From the NCBI GenBank assembly GCA_030950835.1, contig JAUZQU010000124.1, forward strand, positions 1 to 33,038: 33,038 bases of DNA, in the 5' to 3' direction. The stretch comes from Mariprofundaceae bacterium (GTDB taxonomy: Bacteria; Pseudomonadota; Zetaproteobacteria; Mariprofundales; Mariprofundaceae). The translations under genes and the position numbers were made by a program. The number at the start of each line of letters is the position of its first letter. The stretch's first letter is position 1. The notes under the pieces are model-generated. The model saw only the letters and a list, made by a program, of their open reading frames with translations. It ran no database searches and had not been told where the DNA came from. This document shows positions 6,613 to 16,700 of the stretch, in pieces.

Positions 6613-9600
6613 TCACTTCGTGTAGTAGGGAACCGCAACCTGTGTACCATCTTTGATGGAGACAATCAAGTAACCAACGGGATTAGAAGGAAGGGCTGGT
6701 GCAGAACCGCCTCCCCCAACAGTCGTCTGCGTATCGAACGACGTAAGCGTCGATCCAACACGGGGATCTGAAAACATGAGAATAGGGTTAATCATCCAAA
6801 TGCGATCGGCTGCAACACTCGTCTGCATCTCAACTTTGTACCTTATCTTTCTCACAGCAGTCCTAATCAAACCCGTCCAGCCAGTCGTATTTCCAGATAC
6901 AATCCCATTCTCACTCAATGTCTCATACCCACCATCATTATACGTCGGTTCGTTTGTCCCCCACGTTGTACTCCCGTTTGTTTGATACGTGACCTTCACG
7001 GTAAAGATCTTCGTTCCCGTCCCAGCATTTTCTATGAGCTTTTCCGCATGAAACTCGGCTCTTCCTGTAAAATTTGAGCCAAGATCCATCAATGATTCAC
7101 TAGACTCCCAGGACGTAAGCGTTGTCACAATATCCTCATCCCACTTCTGCCCAGCACCATCCCACGTCGCCCCTGCGTCGTCCCACTTCGTCGCTGTGAC
7201 GGGACTGACGACAACGTCTGATATATCATTCTCTCTGTGCCTAAGATACGCGCTCGTAAATGCTCCTATCCCAACGTCATTGTGATCGAGAGTGTTCACA
7301 ACATCCGTTGAGCCAGACAACATAAAATCAACATATGAGAATGCCTGATTGAGATCACCTTGCAACGTGCTCACAAACTTGTCCGCTGTGATCGTCCCAC
7401 CGTATATCTTGGATGCATGCAAGTTGACAATTTTTGCATCAACAATAGCCGCATCCTGAATCTTCGTCTGTGTAATGGCAGCGTTTGCAATCTTTGCCTC
7501 CGTCACAGCCAAGTCAGCAATGGCAGCTTGGCCAACAGCCGCCGTAGCTATCTTTGCAGCAACGACAGCTCCGTCCGCGAGCTTCAAGTCATTAACAGCC
7601 TGATCTGCAAGATGAGAATTACCGACTTGCAATTGTCCAATCTTTGCGCTCGTAATGGCGGCATCCTTGATGTGAGCCGTATTAATAATGGCATTTCCAA
7701 TCTGCGATTCCTTCGTCAGCACAAAGTCAGCCGCTAGCATGTTGGACGTGAGAATGCCTTGATGAAGAGAGCTATTCCACAGCGGTTTCAGCGTGCCATT
7801 GTCATTCCAGGCTATGAGAAAATCGTTTCTCGTCAGCGACGGAAACGTCGTCGCTGACGTGGAAAGGGTCGTGTTCCCTTTCGTCCAGTAAATCCACCTG
7901 TCAGACGTATTCCCATCCGTAATGGAATAGGATGTCCCATCCAAGACAATCGTCATCCCGCTCCATGCCACAGATCCAGGAGAAGGCGAATCATCCGTCC
8001 ACGTCTCCCCCGTTAGCTCAACACGACCCGTATTGAGCTGAAGAGCAGAAATCGTGTCGTTCAGAGACTGGGGATCAACACCAACGGGCGTCGCTGTGAC
8101 TTCACTCGTAAAGATGAGATTCGAGATCGTTGCACCAAATGTGTCAAACGAAGCTACCTTAAAGTAATAGGCTTGGCCAATCAGCCCTGGAATATCTATG
8201 TGATTGTCTGTCCCTCGGTAGACCTCAGTGGCATCAGTTGGCGTGAAATTCGGCGTTGTTGAACGGTGAACAGAAAAACCTGCCAGATCAGGAATATCCA
8301 TGGGTCGGACAAAGGAAATGAGCACGCTAGTTTCACGAGCTTGAGCCGTTAGCCCGCTCGGGGGCAAGGGGACAGGATTAGAGACCGAAAGCTTAGCCTG
8401 AACGGGTGAGATCCCTCCGTGGATGTCACGAACAGCAACCGTGATGGTAAACTGCCGTGCAGGTGTACCATTTCCATCCTCGACATTCATGTCAAAGGTA
8501 TAGAGAAATTCGGGGTCTTTCAGATGGAGTGTACGACGCTCTGTCCCATCAGGGTTGAGAATACGAACTTCAAAATCCATGAAGTCGTCGTCAGCCGTAC
8601 AACCTGCTGGAATCCCGTCAATGTCAGCAGAAGGCTCATCAACATCAGCCCCGCAGGTCCGTGCCACGCGGTTCCATGCAAATAAGGCATGAGGCCCTTC
8701 AAAAATCCGGTTGTGCGGTGATGCAGACGTCCTGTCTTTATAATCCCTGAACAAGACAAGACCTGTCACGAGAGGAGGAGGTGTTGGAGCCTGCGGAATG
8801 ATTGTGACACGGGGAGAAAGCATAAGACCAGAACGCACGCCGGTGATGCTCACGCTCTGGGCAATGTACACGTACAAAACACCGGCTTGCCTGTCGGGAT
8901 CGTGCCAGATGGTGTTTGACGTGTTCCCGATAAAATTAAACGTTAACCCACCATCATTTGAACGATAGAGGTCAACGCTGGCAAAATTCGGGTCCTCAGG
9001 TTTCACCCACGAGAGAACAACTTCTCGGTTTCTCCCACCAAGCGAGATAGCTGTGAACTCCTCGACAAATGGAGGAATGACACCGCCAGGAAGCTGTGGT
9101 CTGTTACGCGAAAAGTCTTCCTGCGGAACGGCATCAACAAGCACATTGTCATTGTACTCGATTAATGTAACCTTGCACGTTCCGTCAGGTGTCTTGGAGA
9201 TGCTCATAATACGGTAATCCTTCACCGACGCAGCCTTGACACCGATAATGACAACATCTCCAGCCTGCGGTGTCTCAGCAAATGATGCCGTCGATACAAT
9301 CGTTACCGTATCCGTCTCGCCCGTTACAGGATCAAGGTCATGCGTTTCAATCGTCCCTGTTGCACTATGCCTGAGAATCATCTCGTACGTGTTTGACCCG
9401 CTAAATGACACAGGCATGTCGAGATGAACCGTACGAGGAGAGGTAAAGGCCCTGACCTTGACCCCTTCGGCTTGCTCTGCCGCTCCCCACTTGGTGTAGT
9501 AGCTCTGTACGCCGATACGATCGAAGACCTCTGCACCAAGCAGGTCCCAGCCGCACGTGGCCTCGGCCGTACTCTTGATGTACTTGATAAAATTCAGTTC

Positions 9601-12036
9601 CTTCCGCGCACGGCGCTCAACCTGGCTCCGCCGGCTCACCCCAATCATATTCACCTGCTTGACTGTGAGATGAGGCTGCGTGGATGACACAGCTTGCTGG
9701 TCTTCAACGGGTAGTGTCACAAGCTGGAATTGCTCAAGCCGATCAGCATACTGTAAGTTGAGCGCATTAAATTGCTGGCCGAGACTCAAAAATCCCCCTT
9801 TGAATGATGACAGGCCTCCCTCTGCCACCGTTGTTGATGACGTCAGAATGTTTGACCGCTGCACAGGACGATCAACTTTCACCTGATAAACACTTCCCGC
9901 GTTGATGAGAGCACCTTGAAAGGTGTTTGCCATCTCCGCCAAGATGTCCCACACCTTCCTTTGGTTGTCTACGACACGATCCTGCTCAAATCTTCGTTCC
10001 TTGATCGACCCGTCAGACTTCACATTCACAAGCTCATCGCAAAACTTGGCTTCGGTCTTGAATTGCTCAATATCGAGGTCTTTCTGGGGATCAAGAAATG
10101 CTCCCGCTCCGTACCGCGTGTTTGTCAGCAAGTCATAGACGTGCCAGACAGGATTCGAGGTCCATTGGTAGATATACTGACCGGTATCGACGGCCACGGC
10201 ATCATCACTGAACCGCTTGTATGTTCCTTGTACAGGATCCCAGTAGCAGTCGGAGTACTCGATCGTAGCATTGTTCACTTGAAGATGAGGAACCTTGCAG
10301 AGTTTGCCTTTCGCAAGGGCGTTAATCGTCGGGAGTGCCCCGCTCACTTGCTCATTTGCCAGAACACGGACAGCAAGAAGCGCCGTGTTAGGATAGGAAA
10401 GGCGCATGTCCGTAACGAGCACCATCTCCTGGAAGTCAACGTCAGAAAATTTCTTCGATCCTTTGTGATCTTCCGTCATGCGTGTCACACGAATGTCATA
10501 TTTCTCCTGTGGTGTACCGAGACGAGACTGCGGGATATAGACGCGCTTTTTGAGACGTGCCCTCCTTTTGTCAGTAAAGGTCACCTCATTAAAGAACGTC
10601 CACGTGACGTCTGTCGTCTTCTTAAACTCGATCTTGATCTTGACAGAGAGATCGGTGAACCTCCCATCGTTTTCAACCTTAAATAAGCCTTGCGGGAAGA
10701 AAAAGACCAGTTCAACAGAATCAACCGGTGAGTTCGTCGTGACAGTCACGGGCGTGTTAAACACAAGACCTGATCCAACAGGCTGCACAGTACGAACGTC
10801 CTGAAACTCTTCGATAACCGATTGCACATCTTTTCCTGTCCGCTGCTCGACGAAGATCTGGTGAAAGTTCGCAATCGGCTGGTTGTTCACCAAGTAGTTC
10901 GAGAGATAGCCAATCTCTCCTTCTCCCACGGCAAGCAGAATCAATGCCTCCTCAGGCTCATCAGGAAATGTGTACTCAACCTTCTGGGTCGTAGAAGACG
11001 TAAATACCCACTGCTTGACCGTGCCGATTCCAGCTTCGTGCGTCAGCTTGAGCCTCCAATCGGCCACCGATGCCGTCGTCAAGCCTTGCACACCCGAGCC
11101 ACTAATTGTGATAGTCGCCGTGTTTTTCTTCTGCTCCTGCTGCGTGGTCTTTCCAAACACCCGTGCCCAGTTAAAATTCACCGTCGGGAGCGCAGAGTAC
11201 TTGTAGTGATAGTGTAGCGATACGCCAAGATCGTACTGTGTCTGCGCCAGATTCCATTCCGTAAACGAAGTCGGTTCGTTATTCTGCACGTCTCCCCATC
11301 CCAGAAACGTCCACGTAGAATCCGTCTTCTTCTTGTACCAGAATCCCCAATTTCCAAGGACCGGCTGATCAAATGATGCAATAAATGTCGCCTCAAACCC
11401 TGTAATGTCCTCATCAATCGAAACAACAAACCGCGTCACATTATCCGTACCAGTTTGCGTGCCCTGACCAGTTACAGAAACAGGCCGTGTCCAATTGCCT
11501 CCAAAGCCCCGTGGACGTGTAAATACGGCAATGACCGATCCTCCGACGATGTGAGTCCCGTAAATTGGAGGAATGAGTGCTCCCTGCCCCTGCGTGTTTG
11601 AAATAGGTCCGAATGTGTACGTCCGAGTCTCATCCTCCTGGGCAAGGCCAAAGCTTGGTAGCTTAAACGGGAAGAGCAAGTCGATCATCCCGCCAACAAC
11701 CAGACCAATCCCCGTAGCAATAAGCGCCTTACCAAAAATCGCTCCTATTCCGCTCGTATAGTATGTCAGCGTTAAACCAATAGCGATTAACGCTGCCCCA
11801 GCAAGAATCTTAAAGACGGCCTTCTTCGCCTCAGACAAGGCCTTAAAGACAAGAGCCGGAGGATGAGACCACCTCCGTACGAAGAAATGAAGAGGATCGT
11901 CATCACGAACAGGAGAAGAATCAACTTTTACCGGAAGGACAATCGTCGTCCACGGATTGATCTCCTTGATATACGGAAAGGATGAGAATTCCTGTTCCGT
12001 GAGAACCTCAATGTCATCAAGCGTAAACGTCTTCAT
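6613..12036 (-). CDS. tail tip attachment protein, lambda I-J type fusion with FN3 domains
   Basis: 1807 residues from the ATG at 12036, whose ATGA overlaps the peptidase stop; an upstream GTG at 12045 is less likely. The first 170 residues resemble lambda gpI: a long hydrophobic stretch at about 77-122, then SNTQGQGALIPPIYG near 146-160, matching the NTxxQGNPVPxxYG signature. The rest is a J-like central fibre and hub: beta-rich hub domains to about residue 1000, two fibronectin type III-like domains near 1010-1110 and 1220-1330, a region of short AAITxAKI-type repeats (about 1445-1545) expected to form a trimeric beta-helix, and a C-terminal beta domain likely to contact the receptor. It forms the tail tip that recognises the host surface and opens the way for DNA. 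It follows the expected order after the L-like and NlpC/P60 genes. Confidence 0.92.
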   Translation of the reverse strand: MKTFTLDDIEVLTEQEFSSFPYIKEINPWTTIVLPVKVDSSPVRDDDPLHFFVRRWSHPPALVFKALSEAKKAVFKILAGAALIAIGLTLTYYTSGIGAIFGKALIATGIGLVVGGMIDLLFPFKLPSFGLAQEDETRTYTFGPISNTQGQGALIPPIYGTHIVGGSVIAVFTRPRGFGGNWTRPVSVTGQGTQTGTDNVTRFVVSIDEDITGFEATFIASFDQPVLGNWGFWYKKKTDSTWTFLGWGDVQNNEPTSFTEWNLAQTQYDLGVSLHYHYKYSALPTVNFNWARVFGKTTQQEQKKNTATITISGSGVQGLTTASVADWRLKLTHEAGIGTVKQWVFTSSTTQKVEYTFPDEPEEALILLAVGEGEIGYLSNYLVNNQPIANFHQIFVEQRTGKDVQSVIEEFQDVRTVQPVGSGLVFNTPVTVTTNSPVDSVELVFFFPQGLFKVENDGRFTDLSVKIKIEFKKTTDVTWTFFNEVTFTDKRRARLKKRVYIPQSRLGTPQEKYDIRVTRMTEDHKGSKKFSDVDFQEMVLVTDMRLSYPNTALLAVRVLANEQVSGALPTINALAKGKLCKVPHLQVNNATIEYSDCYWDPVQGTYKRFSDDAVAVDTGQYIYQWTSNPVWHVYDLLTNTRYGAGAFLDPQKDLDIEQFKTEAKFCDELVNVKSDGSIKERRFEQDRVVDNQRKVWDILAEMANTFQGALINAGSVYQVKVDRPVQRSNILTSSTTVAEGGLSSFKGGFLSLGQQFNALNLQYADRLEQFQLVTLPVEDQQAVSSTQPHLTVKQVNMIGVSRRSQVERRARKELNFIKYIKSTAEATCGWDLLGAEVFDRIGVQSYYTKWGAAEQAEGVKVRAFTSPRTVHLDMPVSFSGSNTYEMILRHSATGTIETHDLDPVTGETDTVTIVSTASFAETPQAGDVVIIGVKAASVKDYRIMSISKTPDGTCKVTLIEYNDNVLVDAVPQEDFSRNRPQLPGGVIPPFVEEFTAISLGGRNREVVLSWVKPEDPNFASVDLYRSNDGGLTFNFIGNTSNTIWHDPDRQAGVLYVYIAQSVSITGVRSGLMLSPRVTIIPQAPTPPPLVTGLVLFRDYKDRTSASPHNRIFEGPHALFAWNRVARTCGADVDEPSADIDGIPAGCTADDDFMDFEVRILNPDGTERRTLHLKDPEFLYTFDMNVEDGNGTPARQFTITVAVRDIHGGISPVQAKLSVSNPVPLPPSGLTAQARETSVLISFVRPMDIPDLAGFSVHRSTTPNFTPTDATEVYRGTDNHIDIPGLIGQAYYFKVASFDTFGATISNLIFTSEVTATPVGVDPQSLNDTISALQLNTGRVELTGETWTDDSPSPGSVAWSGMTIVLDGTSYSITDGNTSDRWIYWTKGNTTLSTSATTFPSLTRNDFLIAWNDNGTLKPLWNSSLHQGILTSNMLAADFVLTKESQIGNAIINTAHIKDAAITSAKIGQLQVGNSHLADQAVNDLKLADGAVVAAKIATAAVGQAAIADLAVTEAKIANAAITQTKIQDAAIVDAKIVNLHASKIYGGTITADKFVSTLQGDLNQAFSYVDFMLSGSTDVVNTLDHNDVGIGAFTSAYLRHRENDISDVVVSPVTATKWDDAGATWDGAGQKWDEDIVTTLTSWESSESLMDLGSNFTGRAEFHAEKLIENAGTGTKIFTVKVTYQTNGSTTWGTNEPTYNDGGYETLSENGIVSGNTTGWTGLIRTAVRKIRYKVEMQTSVAADRIWMINPILMFSDPRVGSTLTSFDTQTTVGGGGSAPALPSNPVGYLIVSIKDGTQVAVPYYTK
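7405..7705 (-). repeat. coding repeat: AAITxAKI-type beta-helix units in the tip fibre
   Basis: Within the tail tip gene about nine degenerate units of 10-12 residues repeat the pattern A-(A/V)-(I/V)-x-x-A/L-K-I/L, for example DAAITSAKIG, DGAVVAAKIA and NAAITQTKIQ. Such repeats are common near the end of J-like fibres and form the trimeric shaft. The DNA copies have diverged, so the repeat shows mainly at protein level. Repeat number may vary between relatives. Confidence 0.7.
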
Positions 12037-12515
12037 GGTACCCACTCAATCCCTTCAAATCTCACACCAAAACTCTTTCGCGAGTTGTAACGATTTAACG
12101 AAGAGAGAATCACCTTGTTTGGACCAACACCATTCATTCCGGCGGAAGCATGCAAGAGCTTATCTCCAGGGAGAACAAGTGCAGCGTGCGTCAGTCTGCG
12201 GTCAATCCACCCAACCGTATCAAAATGCGTCACTGGAGCATCAGGAGATAAAACAGAGACGGAAAGCCCATGTTCACGTGCCACAGACTCCACCAAACTC
12301 TGGGCGACGTTCCACCGATCGTCATCCGTATACAATCCGTCAAAGATGTGCGGGTCAAGAAATGAAATGTCGATCCCCATACGCTTATAGACGTAAAGCA
12401 CAACACCTAAGCAATCAAACCCAGGGTGCTCAGGCGTTCCCCTCCCTCCGATACAAAACGGTTGGCCTATGATCTCATCTGCTACAGCCTTGAGGTCACG
12501 AAGGCTCAACTTCAT
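12033..12515 (-). CDS. tail tip peptidase, NlpC/P60 family (lambda K-like)
   Basis: 160 residues from the ATG at 12515, which overlaps the upstream stop as TGATG; an upstream in-frame TTG at 12599 would lie inside the neighbour and is unlikely. The catalytic cysteine is in GFDCLG (Cys35) and the catalytic histidine in RLTHAALV (His110), with His122 a possible third polar residue. NlpC/P60 enzymes cut gamma-D-Glu-diaminopimelate or related peptide bonds. In tail tips they help cut peptidoglycan during DNA entry or trim the tip during assembly. The position between the L-like and J-like genes is the lambda/GTA arrangement. Lambda K also has an N-terminal Mov34 domain, which is absent here, as in the GTA gp14 type. 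Confidence 0.9.
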   Translation of the reverse strand: MKLSLRDLKAVADEIIGQPFCIGGRGTPEHPGFDCLGVVLYVYKRMGIDISFLDPHIFDGLYTDDDRWNVAQSLVESVAREHGLSVSVLSPDAPVTHFDTVGWIDRRLTHAALVLPGDKLLHASAGMNGVGPNKVILSSLNRYNSRKSFGVRFEGIEWVP

Positions 12516-13207
12516 CAGCTCACCGTGTTTAAGATAACGCGATGATCCGTCACACCAGGAAACGCCCCAAATCTCTCCGTGTTGGCATGTGCCTTGCATC
12601 CATTGCTTGTATCATTCAAAATCTTTGAGCATGTGTTACCAGAGGAATCTCCTGGCGTGGAGAGAACAAATCCTGATGGTTGCGAGTAGGTGAAGGGTTC
12701 GGTCGTCGAGCGTATCCAACAGCCTTCACCTTTGTATGTATGCATACAGCGAGGGCGGGTGATACGACGGATCGGGACCTTGATGAGCGTTTCATCAAGG
12801 CGCGTGGCCAAATCAAGCGTGACTGTTAAGCTATCAAATGACGAGGAAAACACCACATACTGAAAGTCCATGCGCGCCGTCGGATCATTCAGCAAGTTGG
12901 CGTTCACGATCGTGATGAGACAGTTCTGCCCGACAAGACCGTTGTACTGCTCAATGTAATCCTGGAAAAGCCCGTTTGGCGATGCAAAGACAAGACGGGT
13001 GTCCGATATTCTCCCTTCCGCTGTTTGCTCAATGGCCTCAACACGAAAGGCGAAGGCTGTGTACGTCTGGCCATCAAACACGACATCTTCTGGATACTGA
13101 GCAACCCTGACAACAGTCGTCGCGTCAAGATGCTGCTCGACAAGATAGATCCACGGGCCTTGTTCGGTTTTATGAACTTCAGGAACAAACGGGGTTGGTA
13201 GCGCCAT
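12515..13207 (-). CDS. tail tip protein with Cys4 domain (lambda L / GTA hub-like)
   Basis: 230 residues. The N-terminal part (1-145) is a beta domain with PWIYLVEQ near 18-25 and YTAFAFRVEAI near 49-59, as in DUF1833/DUF2163 and L-type tip proteins. The C-terminal part carries four cysteines, Cys154, Cys163 (YKGEGC), Cys193 and Cys204 (NGCKAH), followed by ERFGAFPGV. This matches the C-terminal domain of lambda gpL, in which the four cysteines hold an iron-sulfur cluster. It would form a ring at the tail end joining the distal protein to the hub. The gene starts at ATG 13207, overlapping the last base of the previous stop. Conservation of all four cysteines suggests that the metal site is kept. 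Confidence 0.88.
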   Translation of the reverse strand: MALPTPFVPEVHKTEQGPWIYLVEQHLDATTVVRVAQYPEDVVFDGQTYTAFAFRVEAIEQTAEGRISDTRLVFASPNGLFQDYIEQYNGLVGQNCLITIVNANLLNDPTARMDFQYVVFSSSFDSLTVTLDLATRLDETLIKVPIRRITRPRCMHTYKGEGCWIRSTTEPFTYSQPSGFVLSTPGDSSGNTCSKILNDTSNGCKAHANTERFGAFPGVTDHRVILNTVS

Positions 13208-13794
13208 TAGCTCCGTACTCCTTTGAATGTGACTTCACTAGAAATATGAGCCTTTCCCGCAATAATCTCACGATTCAAGGAGTCGCTCGAAAAGCGCACA
13301 AGATACCCAACGTAGACAAAATCGTTCGTGTTGTAGAATGTGTTCAATGCAGAGGCAAGCGTAATCGACGTCGCCGTCAATCCAGCCACGCGCACGCTCT
13401 CCATCACCCACGATGACACGCTTGTTCTTCTTCCTACGACAATCAAATTACCAATGCTCGTAGCCGATGTCGTAAATCTTGCCGTATTGGTCACTTCCAG
13501 CGTGGTTCCAGGAGGAGAATAATCCGCCGTTAATTGAGCATCATAGGCCCATGACGGGACGGTAAACGACTCAAATGCCCCCTTCCTTGCGTCATAAAAT
13601 GCCAAGAGATCGTCAAGCTCCCCATTCTCAAACGCTTGCTTGAAGTCAAACGTCAGATCAACAAGAGGAATCGACCACACCGTTCTCCGCTGCTCATGCC
13701 CAGAATCCATTTGCTGCACGTCTGTGCGCCAATTCACCGTTTTTTGTATGCGCACGTTATCGGGCTGGATGGAAAGAACGATTGACTCTCCCAT
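13207..13794 (-). CDS. distal tail protein, DUF2460/gpM-like
   Basis: 195 residues from the ATG at 13794, which has GAGGTGA just upstream. A GTG at 13800 overlapping the tape measure stop is the alternative. Features are a beta-rich first half with WSIPLVDLTFDF near 42-53, AFYDARKGAFESFTVPSWA near 66-84 (the G-x-F-x-x-F-x-V type segment seen in DUF2460 and lambda M-like proteins), and a second beta domain. These proteins form the ring that ends the tail tube and carries the L-like protein and hub. It lies directly after the tape measure, as expected. I am sure of the class but not of which named family fits best. Confidence 0.8.
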   Translation of the reverse strand: MGESIVLSIQPDNVRIQKTVNWRTDVQQMDSGHEQRRTVWSIPLVDLTFDFKQAFENGELDDLLAFYDARKGAFESFTVPSWAYDAQLTADYSPPGTTLEVTNTARFTTSATSIGNLIVVGRRTSVSSWVMESVRVAGLTATSITLASALNTFYNTNDFVYVGYLVRFSSDSLNREIIAGKAHISSEVTFKGVRS

Positions 13795-13796
13795 GA

Positions 13797-16700
13797 TCAC
13801 CTCATCAGCACACGTCTCATTTGGCCATTCATTTTCACATCACGCGATACAATATTCACGACGGCATCTGGATTTTGAGCGAGGAACCTCCTGATTTCGT
13901 CAGGATCACTGAGGTTCACAATCGTCACACCCTTCTTGTCTCTCTCCGTTCCTACCGCAACGGGAACTGGTTGCCTTCCATCGTTTATCTCCTCCATCGT
14001 TTTGAGACCAAACTTCTCGACCGCCTTCCTCTTCATGACAAACTCGCCAGGCTCTAACAGACTAGGAACGCGATCACCAAAAATGCGTCTGCCGCGCACC
14101 AAGCCGCCGCGCTGAAAGAACTCTCCCTCTGGAAGGGATAACGAGCTGCCGGTTATATCAGCATTCGCATTTCCTTCCGTTGCCGAAGCTTCGGAACCTC
14201 CCTCGCCACCACCAAACATCCCTCCGATAATACTCGCCCCAAACGAAGCAAGGAGCTTAAAGATACCCTTCGTCACAAGAGATGCTGCTGTCTGTGCTGC
14301 GATGACCTCTATCGAACGCATCACACTCCGGAAGAAGTCTTTCATTGACGTGACACGTCCCTCAAAGACATCAAAGAAAAACTGAGCAAAGGACTGCTGC
14401 ATCTGACGCGCCGTCTCATCCGCAAGCGTGCGCATGAGACCGAAAGTCGTCACCGTCTGGTCACTGAACCTCTCAAGCTCGTCAAAGAAATCAAAAAGAA
14501 CGCCACCTTTTAACGCCGCGCGCGTCTTTTCAATCTCAGCTCTGACACGCTTTCGCTGCTCCCTCGTCAGCTCGCTCTCTCCCCCCTCAAGCTCCAGCTG
14601 CTTCTCCTCCGCTTTCAGAAACTCAAGCCGAGCCTTAAGACGATCCTCCCTGCTTGCGCCTTCTTCCTCAAGACGACGAAGGCGCTCCTCCGCAACTTGC
14701 ACACGGCGTGTGGCAATCTCTGATTCAGCCTGCCGCTGTATATCGGCTGTCTCCTTGGTCAGTGCCTTAATGCGATCTTCAACAGCCAGGCGTCGCTCTG
14801 AAATAGATAAGACGGCCTGATGGGCTTCCGTCAGTCCCGAAACGAGCTGGGCTTCCTCTTCAATAGCCGACGCAAAACGTGATTGAAGTGTGAGCAGCTC
14901 CTCTTGCAGAGCTTTCTTCCGTTCAAGATCGCCTTCGCCGACTTGTTGGATCTCTCGCTCCTTCCGCGCAATCTCCTCAGCGATAGAAGCTTGACGCGCA
15001 CGCACACGCTCAACGGAACGGGCACGGCGTTCAATCAGTTCACCGAGGAACTCCACACGCTCCTGAAGCTGTTGAGAGAACCTCGTCAGCTCGTCAATAG
15101 CTGACCTCGAAGACTGCGCAAACATCTTTGGAAGTGCCGCAATCTGCTCAATGGATAACCGGTCAGCCTCAGCAAGACGCTCACGGACGCGATCCATATT
15201 CTCGGCAACTTCCCGCAGACGACGCTCAACGCGGCTTGATTGCGCATCAAGAAGCCGCATGGCATCAGCGGATGCCTCGGAAATCCCTCCTAGCGAGAGC
15301 TGGATCTGCCGAATGACTGCGTCAAGATCGCGCAACCGCTCTTCAGCACGCGAAACTTGCTCCTTAGAAACGAAGACACGGCCAGGTACCTCCTCTTGTC
15401 CTCGCACAGCACCTTGAACGGTCGATAACTCGGTCTGCACGGCAAGCTTCGATTGCGCTTCAAATCCCCTGCGGAGCTGCTCGAGTGCCTGAAGCGCTTG
15501 CTGCCTAGCCTCATGAAGAATGCGAATGGCGCGTGACTTTCCCTCCTCCTGAATCCTGACAATTTCTTCCATCGCGCGTGCCTCGTCCTCAATATCCTGC
15601 GAACGAAGCTCCCGAAGCCGATCAACCGTTTCCTGCGTCGCCTGAACAATACGCGATGACGCATCAACAGACAGGCGTACAATACGATCAAGAGACGAGT
15701 TAATCTCCTGCCCAATGGCATCAGCCGTTCGCCTTCCAAGATCCGTTAGAATCGCCTCCTGCCGCTGGGCCTGCGCCTTTAAGAACTCATGCCGTTGCTT
15801 CTCAAAGTCTTCAAGTTGCGTCTGGATGGTACGGAGCGAGTCCTCAAGCTGACGTTCCTGATCACGAAGAGCTTTCCGCGTCTGTTCATCTGAGACAACA
15901 CGCAAGCGCTGCCGCGTTTCGGCCAGGCGCGTTTCAACATCCTGAAGCTGCCTCCGTAACGCCGTCTCCATGGGTTCGACAGCACGCTCGAACTCCTGCA
16001 TCAGCCTCTTTGTCTCTTCAAAGTTCTCACGCTGTGCCCTCTTAAACTCAATACGGAATCTCTCAACAATGGCTTGGATGGGCTGTGAGAGAGCTGTAAA
16101 CGCGGCTTTTGACTCAGCCACAAAATCAGATACCGCACGACGGACATCACGTCTAAATGCCTGCGTCAGAGAAACCTCTTGCTCGCGCATGGCATCCAAA
16201 AGCCGGCCGAGATTGGCTAGCTCAGCACGACTTTCAACCATGAAGGCTTCACGCTGATCACGAAGCTTTCTCAGTTCCTCTTCAATCTCAACACGTGTCC
16301 TCTCATCAGCCTCCTTCAACTGAAGCTCAAGGAGACGTTCCTGCGCACGGAAGGAAGCTTGTTGAAGCCTCACAATCTCACGCATGCGCTGTTCTTGCTG
16401 TTCGAGAGCTTGTACTTGGCGCCGAACAGCTTCGAGCGTCCGTATGGCAGGAGAGACATCATTAATCTCTTCATGAATTTGTGCAATCTGCTCCATGACG
16501 GATTGACGTGCACGGAGCAGTTCTAACTCTCTTCTTGCAACAATCAACCGCCGTTCCGCTTGCAACGCCTCTCTGTTGAGCTTCGCAAACTCATCAGCTT
16601 GCTCCTTGACGGCATCAGTTTGCCCCTCAATGAGTGCTGTGATTTCACTGAGCCGACGCTCAACCTCTGCGATTTGCTGCGCCAGCTCGTTAATGGCCTG

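Noticed and set aside
9916..10686. Plus-strand open frame of 256 codons
   Set aside because: Shadow of the tail tip gene, which is clearly coding on the minus strand through this region.
12516..12599. Upstream TTG start for the NlpC/P60 gene
   Set aside because: It would place 84 nt inside the L-like gene; the ATG at 12515 overlaps the stop as TGATG and begins just ahead of the domain.
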